A stretch of 64,000 bases of DNA, taken from contig JAQOTA010000047.1 of assembly GCA_029532415.1 (NCBI GenBank), positions 868,001 through 932,000 of the forward strand. The letters are read 5' to 3'. The position numbers and the translations under genes are program-made. Source of the DNA: Marasmius tenuissimus (lineage: Eukaryota > Basidiomycota > Agaricomycetes > Agaricales > Marasmiaceae). Position 1 is the first letter of the stretch. Every line of letters starts with the position of its first letter. Below, one piece after another: positions 23,246 through 32,509 of this stretch. The notes beneath the pieces were generated by a model. That model did not search any database and had not been told where the DNA came from. It saw only the letters and a list, made by a program, of their open reading frames with translations.

Positions 23246-23984
23246 ATGATACTACATTATCAAGAGAGGGTACCAAGAACCTTCATTTATCTAGTCAGGA
23301 ATTCTACAAGAATTCCTAAGATCTTGTCCTCAAACTCTAGGCCCCTCATTCACGATCTTCGTTACGAACGCGAAGTTTCACGAAGCTTTCACCAGGTTTC
23401 TGTCGTGAAAATGCAAAGCTGAGCTTGTGGAACCGAAGCTTTCACTCCTCAACCGGTCTGTCGCATCCAAAAAAATACTCAAATGCCTTCACTGAATAGG
23501 CAAGTTGTAGTGTCCCAACAACGATGCGCTTTAAAGATTCAAACGGAAACCTGATCAAGACAGTGGAGGCCAACGAGGGGGATGACATCCTTGGAATTGC
23601 ACATGAATACGATATTGACCTAGAAGGTCCGTCTCTATCTCTTTTTAGTATTTTATGAGCTGAGATTGTTGCATAGGTGCATGCGAAGGCTCCGTGGCAT
23701 GCTCAACTTGTCATATAATCCTCGAACCAGATGTCTACGACAAACTCCCTGAGCCTGAAGACGACGAGAACGACATGCTCGACATGGCTTTTGGTCTAAC
23801 GGATACAAGTCGGCTGGGATGTCAAGTAAAGTTGACAAAAGAGCTAGATGGGATGACGGCTACGTTACCGAGTGCTACGAGAAATATGTTCGTTGATGGT
23901 GCGTCTGCTTTATATGGCAAGCCGCCTCGGAGATCATCCTGACCCACGTCTTGCATTGAAGGAAAGAAGCCCGCACATCATTGA
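23246..23984 (+). CDS. YAH1: Mitochondrial adrenodoxin-type [2Fe-2S] ferredoxin (Yah1 family)
   Basis: Electron carrier for iron-sulfur cluster and heme A synthesis in the mitochondrial matrix. The core exons are clear: 23500-23626 encodes [20 protein letters not shown] and onward to DIDLE; 23677-23898 gives [13 protein letters not shown], the Cys cluster-binding loop (Cx5Cx2C), then [18 protein letters not shown] and the fourth Cys in SRLGCQVKL. The last intron (23899-23961) restores the family end VDGKKPAHH at 23984; without it the protein would end in an unrelated tail. The N-terminal targeting exon is uncertain. A frame from an ATG at 23246, rich in Arg/Ser and ending VSRSFHQ before a GTTTCT donor, would join in frame and resembles a presequence. 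Core confidence is high, start low. Confidence 0.85.
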
Positions 23985-24830
23985 CCCCTGTAATGAAACA
24001 CGGAATACTCTATCCCCGCTCTTGGAATGTAATGCCACAAGAAATACGCACCTGCTCATGTTATACATACATCCGCTCAAATTCGGGAGGGATTCATATG
24101 TTGTTCAAAATGCCCATCATATTCAAGTTCTCAGATTCGGCCTAGGTTCAACAGTTGGTATGTCCAAGAGTCTTCTCAAGCTGGAGCATCACTCAATCTA
24201 CCCCTGTAAAGTTCAGGCTCTGCAGGTTCTTCGGCAAACACACTCAATCTCAGACGAAATTGGGCCACCTTGATTCGATATCTGTTACCCTGGAAGCCCG
24301 CTATTTGTGTTCATCTGTGTCCCGGGAAACGAAGAGCTAATGTGTCCCACCTCCTTGAAGATGCAAATCCTGCATGGCCCCCAAGGCTTCAATTCCCTTG
24401 AATGTCTCATCCTACTGATTCTCATGGAATTGATTTGTATCTACAGCCTCAGGGAAACAACTGAATTCTGAAATTGCTTGAAACCTCGATCGCATTTCCT
24501 AACGCAGTCAAGTCGGTATTGGGTTTCCTTGGTTATAGGTATCATTTATACTTGTGGAGGCGATAACTATCATCTGATGACTGACAGGATCAGGATCGTT
24601 CGTTGGCATCACGGGCGACGAACGGGAGGACACTCGAGCTCGGTTTCGAGCGTGGCTGTGGTTGTGTATACCGGCGCTCATGTTCGCCTCAAAAGACCCT
24701 GACTCTGGGTGAGACGCTGCGACTATTGAATTTTACATATATTCAGGATCGCACCGCATATTCATGCCGAGGGGCTATATGTACTTATAAGCCTATTCCA
24801 TTCTCCTTTCACCTTTTCTCTTTCCCAACC
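23985..24830. other. Intergenic, no supportable gene
   Basis: 3' flank of the ferredoxin gene and 5' flank of the first PPxY membrane-protein gene, with ACTTATAAGCC at about 24782 as a possible TATA-like element. Confidence 0.4.
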
Positions 24831-25456
24831 ATGATTCACCCTATACGTGCCCTCGGTCTTACTCTCTACGCTGCATCACGGCCGTCAAGGAGTTTCGCAG
24901 CCCCGACTCGAGGAAGGCCATTTTTAGATGAGCAGGACTCTTGCCCTCCAGGGGGTTGTTCACCCCGTACACCTTGGGTTTTGGTTACGATTGTCGCGGT
25001 TTTTGGTGAGTAACGATGTTCGTCATCGCCAGCCCCGTCAAGCTCACGACTTGTTATTCCAAAGTTATGCTCTTCGCACTTCAGTGCATTCTCCTCATGC
25101 TCCCGGAAAGCGACAACCAGAATGCGCGAAGTTTCGATATGGAGGAGGACGGAGAGGAGTCCGAGTTGCTTTATCGGTACCAAGATCCTCTCGAGGACAC
25201 GTTGATGCGTGGAGGAGGTCAAAACGGGATGCTCGCGCCGGATCCGGATATCTACAATCCACCACCTCCTTACTCCGACGACCCCCCACCAAACGATGAC
25301 ACTCACTACCACCACCACCATCATCATCATCACGACCGCGATCAGCATCACTTCGCAGACTTCGGCTACGAGCATGTACCATTTTCTGACATTCCCGGCG
25401 AGGAAGGCGGCCGTCACGATGAGCCCTACCAAGACCACTGTAGCACTCCCGAGTAG
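24831..25456 (+). CDS. Small single-pass membrane protein with PPPPY tail and His8 tract (PPxY family member 1)
   Basis: Two exons, 24831-25005 and 25065-25456, 188 aa. The N-terminal MIHPIRALGLTLYAASRP is a weak leader. A short ectodomain with DSCPPGGCSPRTP follows, then the span WVLVTIVAVFV/MLFALQCILLML. The intron splits the span in phase 1 (G + TT = Val), exactly as in the other cluster members. The acidic cytosolic tail contains PPPPYSDDPPP, a PPxY WW-domain ligand, and then eight consecutive His. No enzymatic domain. Function unknown; PPxY in fungi usually recruits Rsp5/Nedd4 ubiquitin ligases, so ubiquitin-dependent endocytosis or sorting is the likely context. More divergent than members 3-5. 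Confidence 0.65.
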
Positions 25457-26397
25457 AGACGATCATGATCGGTTCTTTGTACTGGGAATGGAGGTGCGGA
25501 ATGATTCTCTTGCTTTTGCTAACCCCGCTCTAATTGACTATCTTACAGGTCTACGTTACGATTCTCCGAGCACGTCTTTTCTTCGGGATGGTCCCGGGTT
25601 ACAGTACATCTTGCATCCTGGCAGGCCCTCGGACGCAGAGACCTCGAGGTTTGGAGAAAGAAGTGTACTGTATCCCTAGACTCCGACATAAATTATTTAA
25701 TATGTAAGTTATATGTACTTTTGAATGTATCCACCCCGTATTAATTTAACCCCTCACCTTACAATGATCCCCTCTTGACCTCATTGTATACACACAGAGG
25801 GGCGGTACTTCCTAACAGCCCAACTCATTGCGGAAGGGGCGCCTCGTCGATTGTGGCGTCTCCTGCTACGTTGCTAACGACGCAAGGCATAGCAAGCGTT
25901 GGTATCTTAATGCAAATGCGGGACCTCAAAGTCCGTCTACTATATCGTTCTCGAGGAAGTAATGCCAATATACCCCCTGGTTACCACGGAGCTAGGCTAA
26001 CGCAAGATAAAACGGTGTTGCGTGCATATTTGGGGACTAGCGCGGAGGAGTTCTCCCTAACGGCTCTTGCGTGTAAGAAACAGGAGCAGGGTATTCCGTC
26101 TCCCTCTATGCCCATTGGCGCCCCCTTTTATTGGAGTTGTGCGGCCGTTCTTCAGCCTCTCTTATCCCTCTACTTGTGTACTGTGACGGGAAACCAGTAG
26201 ACCAGCGTGGCCACTGCGACCAGAACAGTGGATCGAGTTAGTCGCCCTTGGTCGTGAGACACGCTGGATTCACAATCTACTCCCACTGATAGGTATAATA
26301 TAACTGCCAAACAGCGAGATTAACGAAGTTTTCCCAGAGCAACCTGGCATTCCCTCACCAAGTAGATCCCGTGGGGTGCGTGTCGTGGATTGTGCCA
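25457..26397. other. Intergenic within PPxY cluster
   Basis: A 141-codon frame (25775-26200, plus) lacks an ATG context, motif or homologue that I recognise and is not called a gene. Confidence 0.35.
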
Positions 26398-27426
26398 TTA
26401 ACACGTTTCGTTCCCATAATTCGTCACGGGTTGGTATGGTGGTGGTGGTGTCCCTGGCCGTGACTCGGGCACATAGGCTGGGACAGGCCGTGAAACTCCC
26501 ACTACTGCACCAATCTCTCCAAACTCGCCTTCGGAATCCATCGAGATCCGCGCCCCGGCCTCTCTTTTGTTCTTCAGCCTGTTTCGGATTGCACTGCGGC
26601 TAACTGACACGAGCACATAAACAAGTGCAAGTCAGTCGTCTTATAGAGGTCTACACGGACAGCTGTGACTTGGGTAGAGGCAAGGCAGTCGCGGAGAGAT
26701 ATATAGCCAGTATATTTCCGACGCAGTTCATCCTCGAGTATGTTGCAAGAACCCCATGCGCTTGCAACAGGTTGAAAAGGATCCCAAACACGACCTTTTG
26801 AAGGTGATTCATGAGATCCAGGTTCAACATGTGAGTAACGGCCAGAGCCCGAGTCGTTGGTGAAGAACAGCGCACTTCGTGTGTAAAACGTTCTGTCAGA
26901 TTTGACGGCATTCATCCCACTTCGCCTGACCGTCGGAAAACTAGCTTGAATATCCGCAGCAATGCTACGGGGAAGCATTCGAGCTACCAATGAAGAAAAG
27001 GCTTATGCCTCATCAGATGACAGAAAGATGTACATTGAGCCGCCCAATTGAAGCCATTGTTTGATATTGAAAGGAGGTCCACTGGGTGTGACTTTGGATA
27101 CATCTTGATGATGACATAGACTTGAGGCCTTGTGGCCTCGAGGGTCTGTGAGAAATTTATCGAATGAGTGTGATGACCACGCGTGCTGCCGCCTCGAGAC
27201 ATCATCAAAGCTTCAAGAGAGCGTAGAAGTACTTGGTCTTGTCGGAGCACTGGACAGTAAGGACACCCACGACCTGACGGCTTCGAGAGGTCGAAAACAA
27301 TAGGGAGGAATGCAGACAATGGGAACGTACAGTGATTTTCGGGGCGACATGGTCTGGTTGAGCGATAACAGATATCCTGATAGTAACAAGCCAGAGGAAG
27401 ACCAGGACGACGAACGTCGCACGCAC
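26398..27426 (-). pseudogene. Probable decayed or unresolved PPxY membrane-protein gene (minus strand)
   Basis: The 3' end is convincing: after a good acceptor (branch-like CTGAC then GTGTCAG) a frame reads SRSAIRNRLKNKREAG, a basic post-membrane segment, then VPESRPGTPPPPYQPVTNYG and stop at 26398. About 1 kb upstream on the same strand is a signal-peptide-like stretch RATFVVLVFLWLVTIRISVIA. Its first codon is GTG (27426-27424), preceded by an in-frame TAA, so the expected ATG appears to be lost. A GT-AG intron after APKIT leads to an open ectodomain-like frame (TLEATRPQVYVIIKMYPKSH). I could not connect the exons through a complete membrane span. It may be a pseudogene or a gene with exons I misread. 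Confidence 0.4.
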
Positions 27427-27615
27427 TTACCAGTACCCCTTCGTCCGTGGGAAACCCTTGGCATCTGAGACCTGCCCTAAAGCTCAAACAAGGACGACTG
27501 GCATCCTCACCAGCTCGCGTCGTCACTCGTGCATCACCACCATATCCTCGACGGCAGACAAGTTATAGCTCGACACTTGGGAAGGGGAACGAAACCATCA
27601 GTTGCTTCTCTATAA

Positions 27616-28020
27616 CTGGCTGTGATTACGATCTCGTTAGTTTGTCACGGTGAGTAGTGAACACTAAATGAAATCCATTCAGTGGTGCTACTCATCGGAT
27701 ACTTCATCTATCGAGAACAAGCTAACCAGAGGGCTGCTGTACGCGCTAAGCAGCTCGGGACTCGCGACCAGTCGCCTCTTTCGAGGCGTCATTTCAGGTC
27801 CAACTGCTCGCGAGGAAGTTTAGGCATCACCCTCTCTACTGTAAATACCACTGGGGAGACTCAGCTTCATTGGATGCCTCGCGAACCTGAACATGCCTCA
27901 ATCACACCGTCTGAACACAACAGATCAGAGCGATATGAAGTGATATCAACTCGGGAGTTCACATCTCTTTCCCAGTCCCCACCACCTCCATATTCGGCGG
28001 TCGCAAGCCATACGGTGTGA
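27616..28020 (+). pseudogene. PPxY membrane-protein gene lacking a usable first exon (family member 2)
   Basis: The sequence LAVITISLVCH/VVLLIGYFIYREQ forms one membrane span split by a phase-1 GT-AG intron (27650-27682), at the same place and phase as in the intact neighbours. The tail continues to a C-terminal SLSQSPPPPYSAVASHTV. However, the first-exon frame is closed by TAA at 27613-27615 immediately before the span, with no ATG or acceptor between them, so no leader or ectodomain can be attached. Either a mutation has truncated the gene or there is an assembly error. It lies divergent to the degraded minus-strand gene. Confidence 0.5.
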
Positions 28021-28364
28021 AGGAGAAGGAGGGTATTGATCATCCTTTGAGCTTTAACTTTATACTCTATATGTGAGCTTTGCCTTTGACTCCACCGGAC
28101 GACATCGACGATGTTTCTTAGGTATTGATTTTCCACATAATCTTTCTATCGGAGTCAAATGAATGGTTTTCTCGTGGAGGCGGATTGACGAAGGGATGTG
28201 CATTTCAAGTATCTGCCTGGGCTGTTCCCCTCGGTCTTTTGAGTCGAGTATTCGAGTATTCGAAACGATTATTTTCCGAAGGTTCACTCCCGTTTTACCG
28301 AACACCACACGTTGTGTGATGGAGTGGGGACTTCGCTCTTCTCCTCTATAGTTCGAAATCAGAA

Positions 28365-29475
28365 CAGGAACAGCTTTGCTCCTCGGGAATTTATCAGGAC
28401 CCAACCTGACCCGACCCTTCGGATTATCCGGGGTGTTGAAACTCGAGGATTCTATTTATTTATGGAGACTCAACTTCGTGCGGCTGTGTCTCCTCAACCA
28501 ATTGCTGTATGGTGTGCCTTGGCGAAGCTCATGACTCGAACCCTTTCTGCTTCGCTACCGCCGTAAGAAAATGGCAGGTATAAAAGACAGATACCGTCTG
28601 GTCTGTTTCTTTTCACATATCCCACCTTCCATGTAGTCGAGAAGCTCGACTCGTGACAAACAACCCAAACACTTACAGAAATGACAACGTTACTCTCTTT
28701 CGTCCGTGCTCTCCTAGCGCTCGTGACTGTCATCTTGTCCCTGCCGCTTGTAGTTGTAGGGGGCTACATCAATACTGGGAACGCAAAGAAGTGCCGAACT
28801 GCTTCTGAATGCGAGAAGAGCCAGCGCGATGTAGCGATTGCACTTGCGATCGCAATTCCTCTCGGTGAGAGGGCCTAATAATGTTTGAATCATCCGCCGA
28901 CTGATAACTCTTATAGGGGTTCTGTTGGCTCTATGTTCTTGTGGAATAAAGCACGCGAACAGAGAGGACAGAATAGTCAACACCAGCCGAACCCATCGTC
29001 GATCAGCAAGGCAGACGACCGATAGGCGTACAGAGAGGGAGCAGTTAATGCAAAGTATGGTTCGGTGCGCCCCAGTGACTCGGACGACCCGGTCCACGCC
29101 AGGATCTGCAAATACAACACGGAGACTCGAACGACCCGAGCCAGCTCACACTCGAGTACCACGGCAAGCGACCCCGCCGCCGGCTTACACTGCTACTGAT
29201 CCTTCTCGCACCGTCATGGATCCTAGGCCTGTCACTGCCACTGGCCCTTCCAGCATGGATCCTGTATTACACTGGCTGTAGTCATCCAACAGACGACTTC
29301 TGCTCCTCATCCCGCTGTCCAAGCCACTCAATAGCATTCCCGTCGGAGTCGTGCTCTTCATTTCTCCAATCCAATTCATCAGGTGTGTGGTCCTTCATGA
29401 TCGTATTCTGCCAACGTGGGGAGGTCTGTGTGTTCAATGACGCTGACTGAAACTTTGTCTGGGAGCCTGAATTCT
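28365..29475 (+). repeat. Tandem duplication unit A (promoter, gene and 3' flank)
   Basis: Unit A and unit B (about 29720-30675) align over promoter, coding and downstream sequence. Both share ACCTTCCATGTAGTCGA about 50 nt before the ATG, CAGCTTTGCT further upstream, and GGGAGCCTGAAT after the gene. Offset is about 1.3 kb. Confidence 0.75.
28681..29281 (+). CDS. Small type I membrane protein with PPPAY tail (PPxY family member 3)
   Basis: Two exons, 28681-28864 and 28917-29281, 182 aa. MTTLLSFVRALLALVTVILS plus LPLVVVGG is a clear signal-peptide-like leader. The short ectodomain has two Cys (KKCRTASECEK). The span is VAIALAIAIPLG/VLLALCSC, split by the phase-1 intron after the PLG of the family pattern xPxG, and is followed by basic residues. 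The cytosolic tail is Arg/Thr-rich with AHTRVPRQATPPPAYTATDP. A TATA-like GTATAAAAG lies upstream (about 28577). Closest to the next gene, which shares the same tail motif, promoter and 3' flank. No homologue is recognised beyond the local family; function unknown. Confidence 0.7.
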
Positions 29476-29719
29476 ATCAATGGTACTTTTTACCAACTCT
29501 CCTGCAGTTTAGAATTTCGAACCTTCCGCATCCAGCGCTCCCTATAGCGTAGTCACAATCTTCATGATGTGTCTCAGTGTATTTTACTGGAGCATGTCCT
29601 TATAGTGTATCAGTTACATAATTCGATTCTTTCATGCCCCAAATCATGCTCTCCGAGTCTGAATCGCTTCACGTCAAACTTGCCCCCGCGGCAACGTCCG
29701 GTGCCGCCTTTTGGGTTCG

Positions 29720-30675
29720 AAAATCAAAACAAGAACAGCTTTGCTGCTTGAGAACCCGTCAGGCACCTATCCTCCGGGGTGTAGAAACCTGCGGAGTCTA
29801 TTGATCCCAGTGCCTAGACTCAACTGAGCGCTACATGGTGGTGTGGCTTGGTGGGACTTATGACTCGAAGCTATTCCTGCTTCTACCGTCGTAAGGAAAT
29901 TATATAAAGGGCGGCTTCTCCAGGATCACTTCCCCACACATTCTACCTTCCATGTAGTCGAAAGGTTCAACTCGTGACAATTGCAACCGAAACACCCACA
30001 GAAATGACAGCGTCACTCTCCCGAGTTCATCGTGCTCTTCTAGGGCCCGTGATGGTCATCGCGTCCCAGCCACATGTAGTCGCAGGAGCCTACATTTATC
30101 ACTCACGCAGGTGCCAACCTGAACCTAATTGCTCGAAGGACAACAATGATATCACAATCATACTGGCGATTATACTTCCTATCGGTGAGTGGTGCCAGGC
30201 TCGCTAATAGTCGTGTTTGAACGAACCGCCACTCAATATCTCTAACAGGAGTTCTGTCACTATTTCTTGCATGTAAAATCAAGCGTAGGAAGAGACAGAA
30301 GGCAACAGCAGACATTAGGATGACCCCATACACGTCGGCATCTGCAAATACGACCCAGAGTGTCGAACGGCTCCCAGAGCCAGCTCACACTCGAGTGCCA
30401 CGGCAAGCAACCCCACCGCCAGTTTACACCGCCAAGGATCCTGCCAACACTGTCACGGATCCTGTATTTATTCAGCAGACGACTTCTACTGTTCATGCCG
30501 TCAACCAGGCTACCCAGTAAATCATTTACAGCCTGAAATCACGTCCTTCAAATCTCCAAAGGTCAAACCATTAGGTGTGTGGTGCTTTTCTGATCGTATC
30601 TTGCAAACGCGGGAAGGCCCGTGTATTCCGAGATGACGCTGATAAACCTCTTTCCGGGAGCCTGAATATTGACGG
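29720..30675 (+). repeat. Tandem duplication unit B (promoter, gene and 3' flank)
   Basis: Second copy of the unit at 28365-29475. It is shorter in the coding region because of indels, and diverged by many substitutions but aligned throughout. Confidence 0.75.
30004..30520 (+). CDS. Small type I membrane protein with PPPVY tail (PPxY family member 4)
   Basis: Two exons, 30004-30184 and 30249-30520, 150 aa. A leader (MTASLSRVHRALLGPVMVIA) is followed by a short ectodomain with two Cys (RRCQPEPNCSKD) and a membrane span ITIILAIILPIG/VLSLFLACK interrupted by the family's phase-1 intron. After a basic stop-transfer stretch KIKRRKRQK the tail carries AHTRVPRQATPPPVYTAKDP, nearly identical to member 3, and ends in QAT Q. 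The leader is more polar than in member 3, so secretion is less certain. A TATATAAAG box lies about 100 nt upstream of the ATG. Tandem duplicate of member 3. Confidence 0.68.
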
Positions 30676-31012
30676 TGGTACTGCTTAGTATCAACTTCGA
30701 ACCTCCCATGAAGCGTTCTACTATAGTGTACCTACGATCTTCATGTTTGGATGTGCCTCGGTGTATATAACTGGAGTATATCCTCACATTTTCTACGTTA
30801 ATTGAATTCTTTCCGCCCCAAAATCTACCCTCCGAGTCTGGATTGCTTTGCTTCACAGTTACACTCGATAACCTATCGCCATGACCGACTCCGCCACCGA
30901 CGCCTTATAGGCGCCCGCGGCAAAGTCCGAACCACCATCAAAAATTCAAACCACGAGATGGCGGAAGTCCTCCAACTTCCAACCGCGATCCGCTTGTCTT
31001 ATCAGAATCACA

Positions 31013-31796
31013 ATGTCTCTGAAGCTCTTTCTCTATATCGTTCTAGTTTTCTTCATCGAGGCACCGAATGTTTTGTGCCTTCAATCTCCCTCGGAGGACG
31101 GATGTCAACCACACGAGACTGATTGCGATGAGGACGACCTCAGAGGTCCAGAGCCGCCCGGTAGTACAGCTAGTGGAATTCCGACGGGACATCTTGCCCT
31201 GGCTATTGGACTGCCTGTCGGTGAGTATCTTTCCTCGTCGCAACGAGCCTCTGACGGAGCTTTTGTGTCTGACACTCGCGGTAGGGTTTCTTGCCGCGTT
31301 GTACTTGGTTATTTACCACTGGCGACGAAAGAAACGTAAAGAAATCAAGAACATTGAGTGGTCCCATAACCACTGGAGCGGCACGACTGAAAACGCACAC
31401 CAACCCGAGGAGTGGGTCTCACCTACTCAACAGGCATGCCATCCTGCGCCACAGCACGTCCACCATGATTTTACGAACTCGCCTTCAATGAGGGACATCG
31501 GCGAAAGCATCAGTATACCTACATTGAGTCCCACGCGAGAAAACTCATCGCTCCCATCCAGTCCTATGCAGGAGACGCATGCTACGTGCTCCGGGCAAGC
31601 TCCCGTCGTCGAGCGACCTTCAACCCCCAACGCCAATGAGCTTAGTAGGTCGGAGACTCCGCCACCACCCTACACCTTAGAGTCCCATGACTCTTCCGGA
31701 TACAGCGCCAACGATCATTCATATTCAAGTGACGATGGTCCGACTCAGCGAGTTGGGAGCACTTTTGAGAGGGAAGTTGCTGTGAACGTCGCATGA
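31013..31796 (+). CDS. Type I membrane protein with PPPPY tail (PPxY family member 5)
   Basis: Two exons, 31013-31220 and 31285-31796, 239 aa. The signal peptide MSLKLFLYIVLVFFIEAPNV is followed by an acidic, Cys-containing ectodomain (EDGCQPHETDCDEDD). The span HLALAIGLPVG/FLAALYLVIYHW is split by a phase-1 intron after the xPxG pattern, then WRRKKRKEIK as stop-transfer. The long Ser/Pro/His-rich cytosolic tail contains SRSETPPPPYTLESHDSSG, a PPxY motif embedded in likely phosphorylation sites. It is the longest and cleanest member and shows the family architecture best. Function unknown; proposed to be a WW-domain-binding membrane protein. Confidence 0.72.
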
Positions 31797-31994
31797 CTTC
31801 TTTTTTTTTAAGGATGTACTACCCTTCCTGTATTTTCCCCCTTTTGCGTCTGCTATCCCACACTGTGTATTTGTATGAATGTTATCAGCATTTTTTCTAC
31901 TCTCGGTATCTCCATCTTGGCACATACAAGGACCCAGACACTCGTCACATGGACCTCATCGGGTTTAAACGAGGAGTTTTAACGAGGCTAATCA

Positions 31995-32019
31995 ACGAGT
32001 GAGTGACAAGTTCACTCGT
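31995..32019. repeat. Hairpin, 8-bp arms
   Basis: ACGAGTGA and TCACTCGT form a perfect 8-bp stem around a 9-nt loop. The CGAG/CTCG core recurs in the minisatellite just downstream. Confidence 0.6.
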
Positions 32020-32080
32020 TGTTCTTCCTCATTGCTGACTCGCCCCATCCTGTGCTTGTCCACAGTCACTATTATTATTC

Positions 32081-32180
32081 ACGAGCCCTGCCGCTCGTTC
32101 TCATTCGCGAGCCTTGTCGCTCGTTCTCTCCGCGAGCCGTTGCCGCTCGTCATGTCTCTCGAGTCAGTGTCGCTCGATCG
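32081..32180. repeat. Minisatellite, about four degenerate 25-27 bp units with CGAG...CTCG hairpins
   Basis: Units begin with CGAG at 32082, 32108, 32133 and 32160. Each has the pattern CGAGCC-TGCCGCTCG, so every unit can fold on itself. Confidence 0.65.
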
Positions 32181-32233
32181 TTCTGAAACATTCTTACTAA
32201 CCATGGTCATGCGTCAGCTCTCCCTTTTTTCCT

Positions 32234-32339
32234 CCTGGCGGACTCTGAGACTTCCCCAGTCTTTCTTACTGTCCGCCAGGTAGGCATACAGCATTTTCAG
32301 TAAACGTGAAGTGTTGACTGATTTCTTACTGTCCGCCAG
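32234..32339. repeat. Inverted plus direct repeat of TTTCTTACTGTCCGCCAG
   Basis: CCTGGCGGAC (32234-32243) is the perfect inverse of GTCCGCCAGG (32271-32280). The 18-mer TTTCTTACTGTCCGCCAG occurs at 32262-32279 and again, identical, at 32322-32339, a 60-bp period. Confidence 0.7.
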
Positions 32340-32460
32340 TGTATCTTGTCGTTTACCCGCCCTGATTTCTTTCCCTCCCATTGTACTACTAACGAATTCT
32401 TGTTTTTTTTTATTACTTCGACTGTACTTATAGTAGGCTACTTTCTTCACTCCGTTCCGA

Positions 32461-32509
32461 TGACGTTGGGAGGGGTGCAAGTTCGATTTCTGCAACCCCT
32501 GCGACGTCA
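32461..32509. repeat. 49-nt long imperfect hairpin bounded by TGACGT/ACGTCA
   Basis: The arms TGACGT...GGGGTGCA and TGCAACCCC...ACGTCA pair over nearly their whole length with a few mismatches. The loop contains AGTTCGATTTC, which resembles a tRNA T-loop, but the rest of a tRNA is absent. Confidence 0.6.

Noticed and set aside
25310..25345. CAC/CAT tract as a simple microsatellite
   Set aside because: It is coding: it encodes the His8 run in the tail of PPxY family member 1.
25775..26200. 141-codon plus-strand frame in the PPxY cluster
   Set aside because: No membrane span, leader, PPxY or recognised motif; start codon not convincing.
32195..32215. Telomerase RNA template (CTAACC-like string in TACTAACCATGG)
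   Set aside because: The match is only six bases, without the needed repeat-and-a-half, and no TER context was seen.
31995..32340. CRISPR-like array
   Set aside because: This is a eukaryotic genome; the units are degenerate, of unequal spacing and self-complementary, with no spacers.
32461..32509. tRNA T-arm (AGTTCGATTTC in a stem)
   Set aside because: The stem is much longer than a T-arm and no 5' half of a tRNA lies upstream; listed as a hairpin instead.
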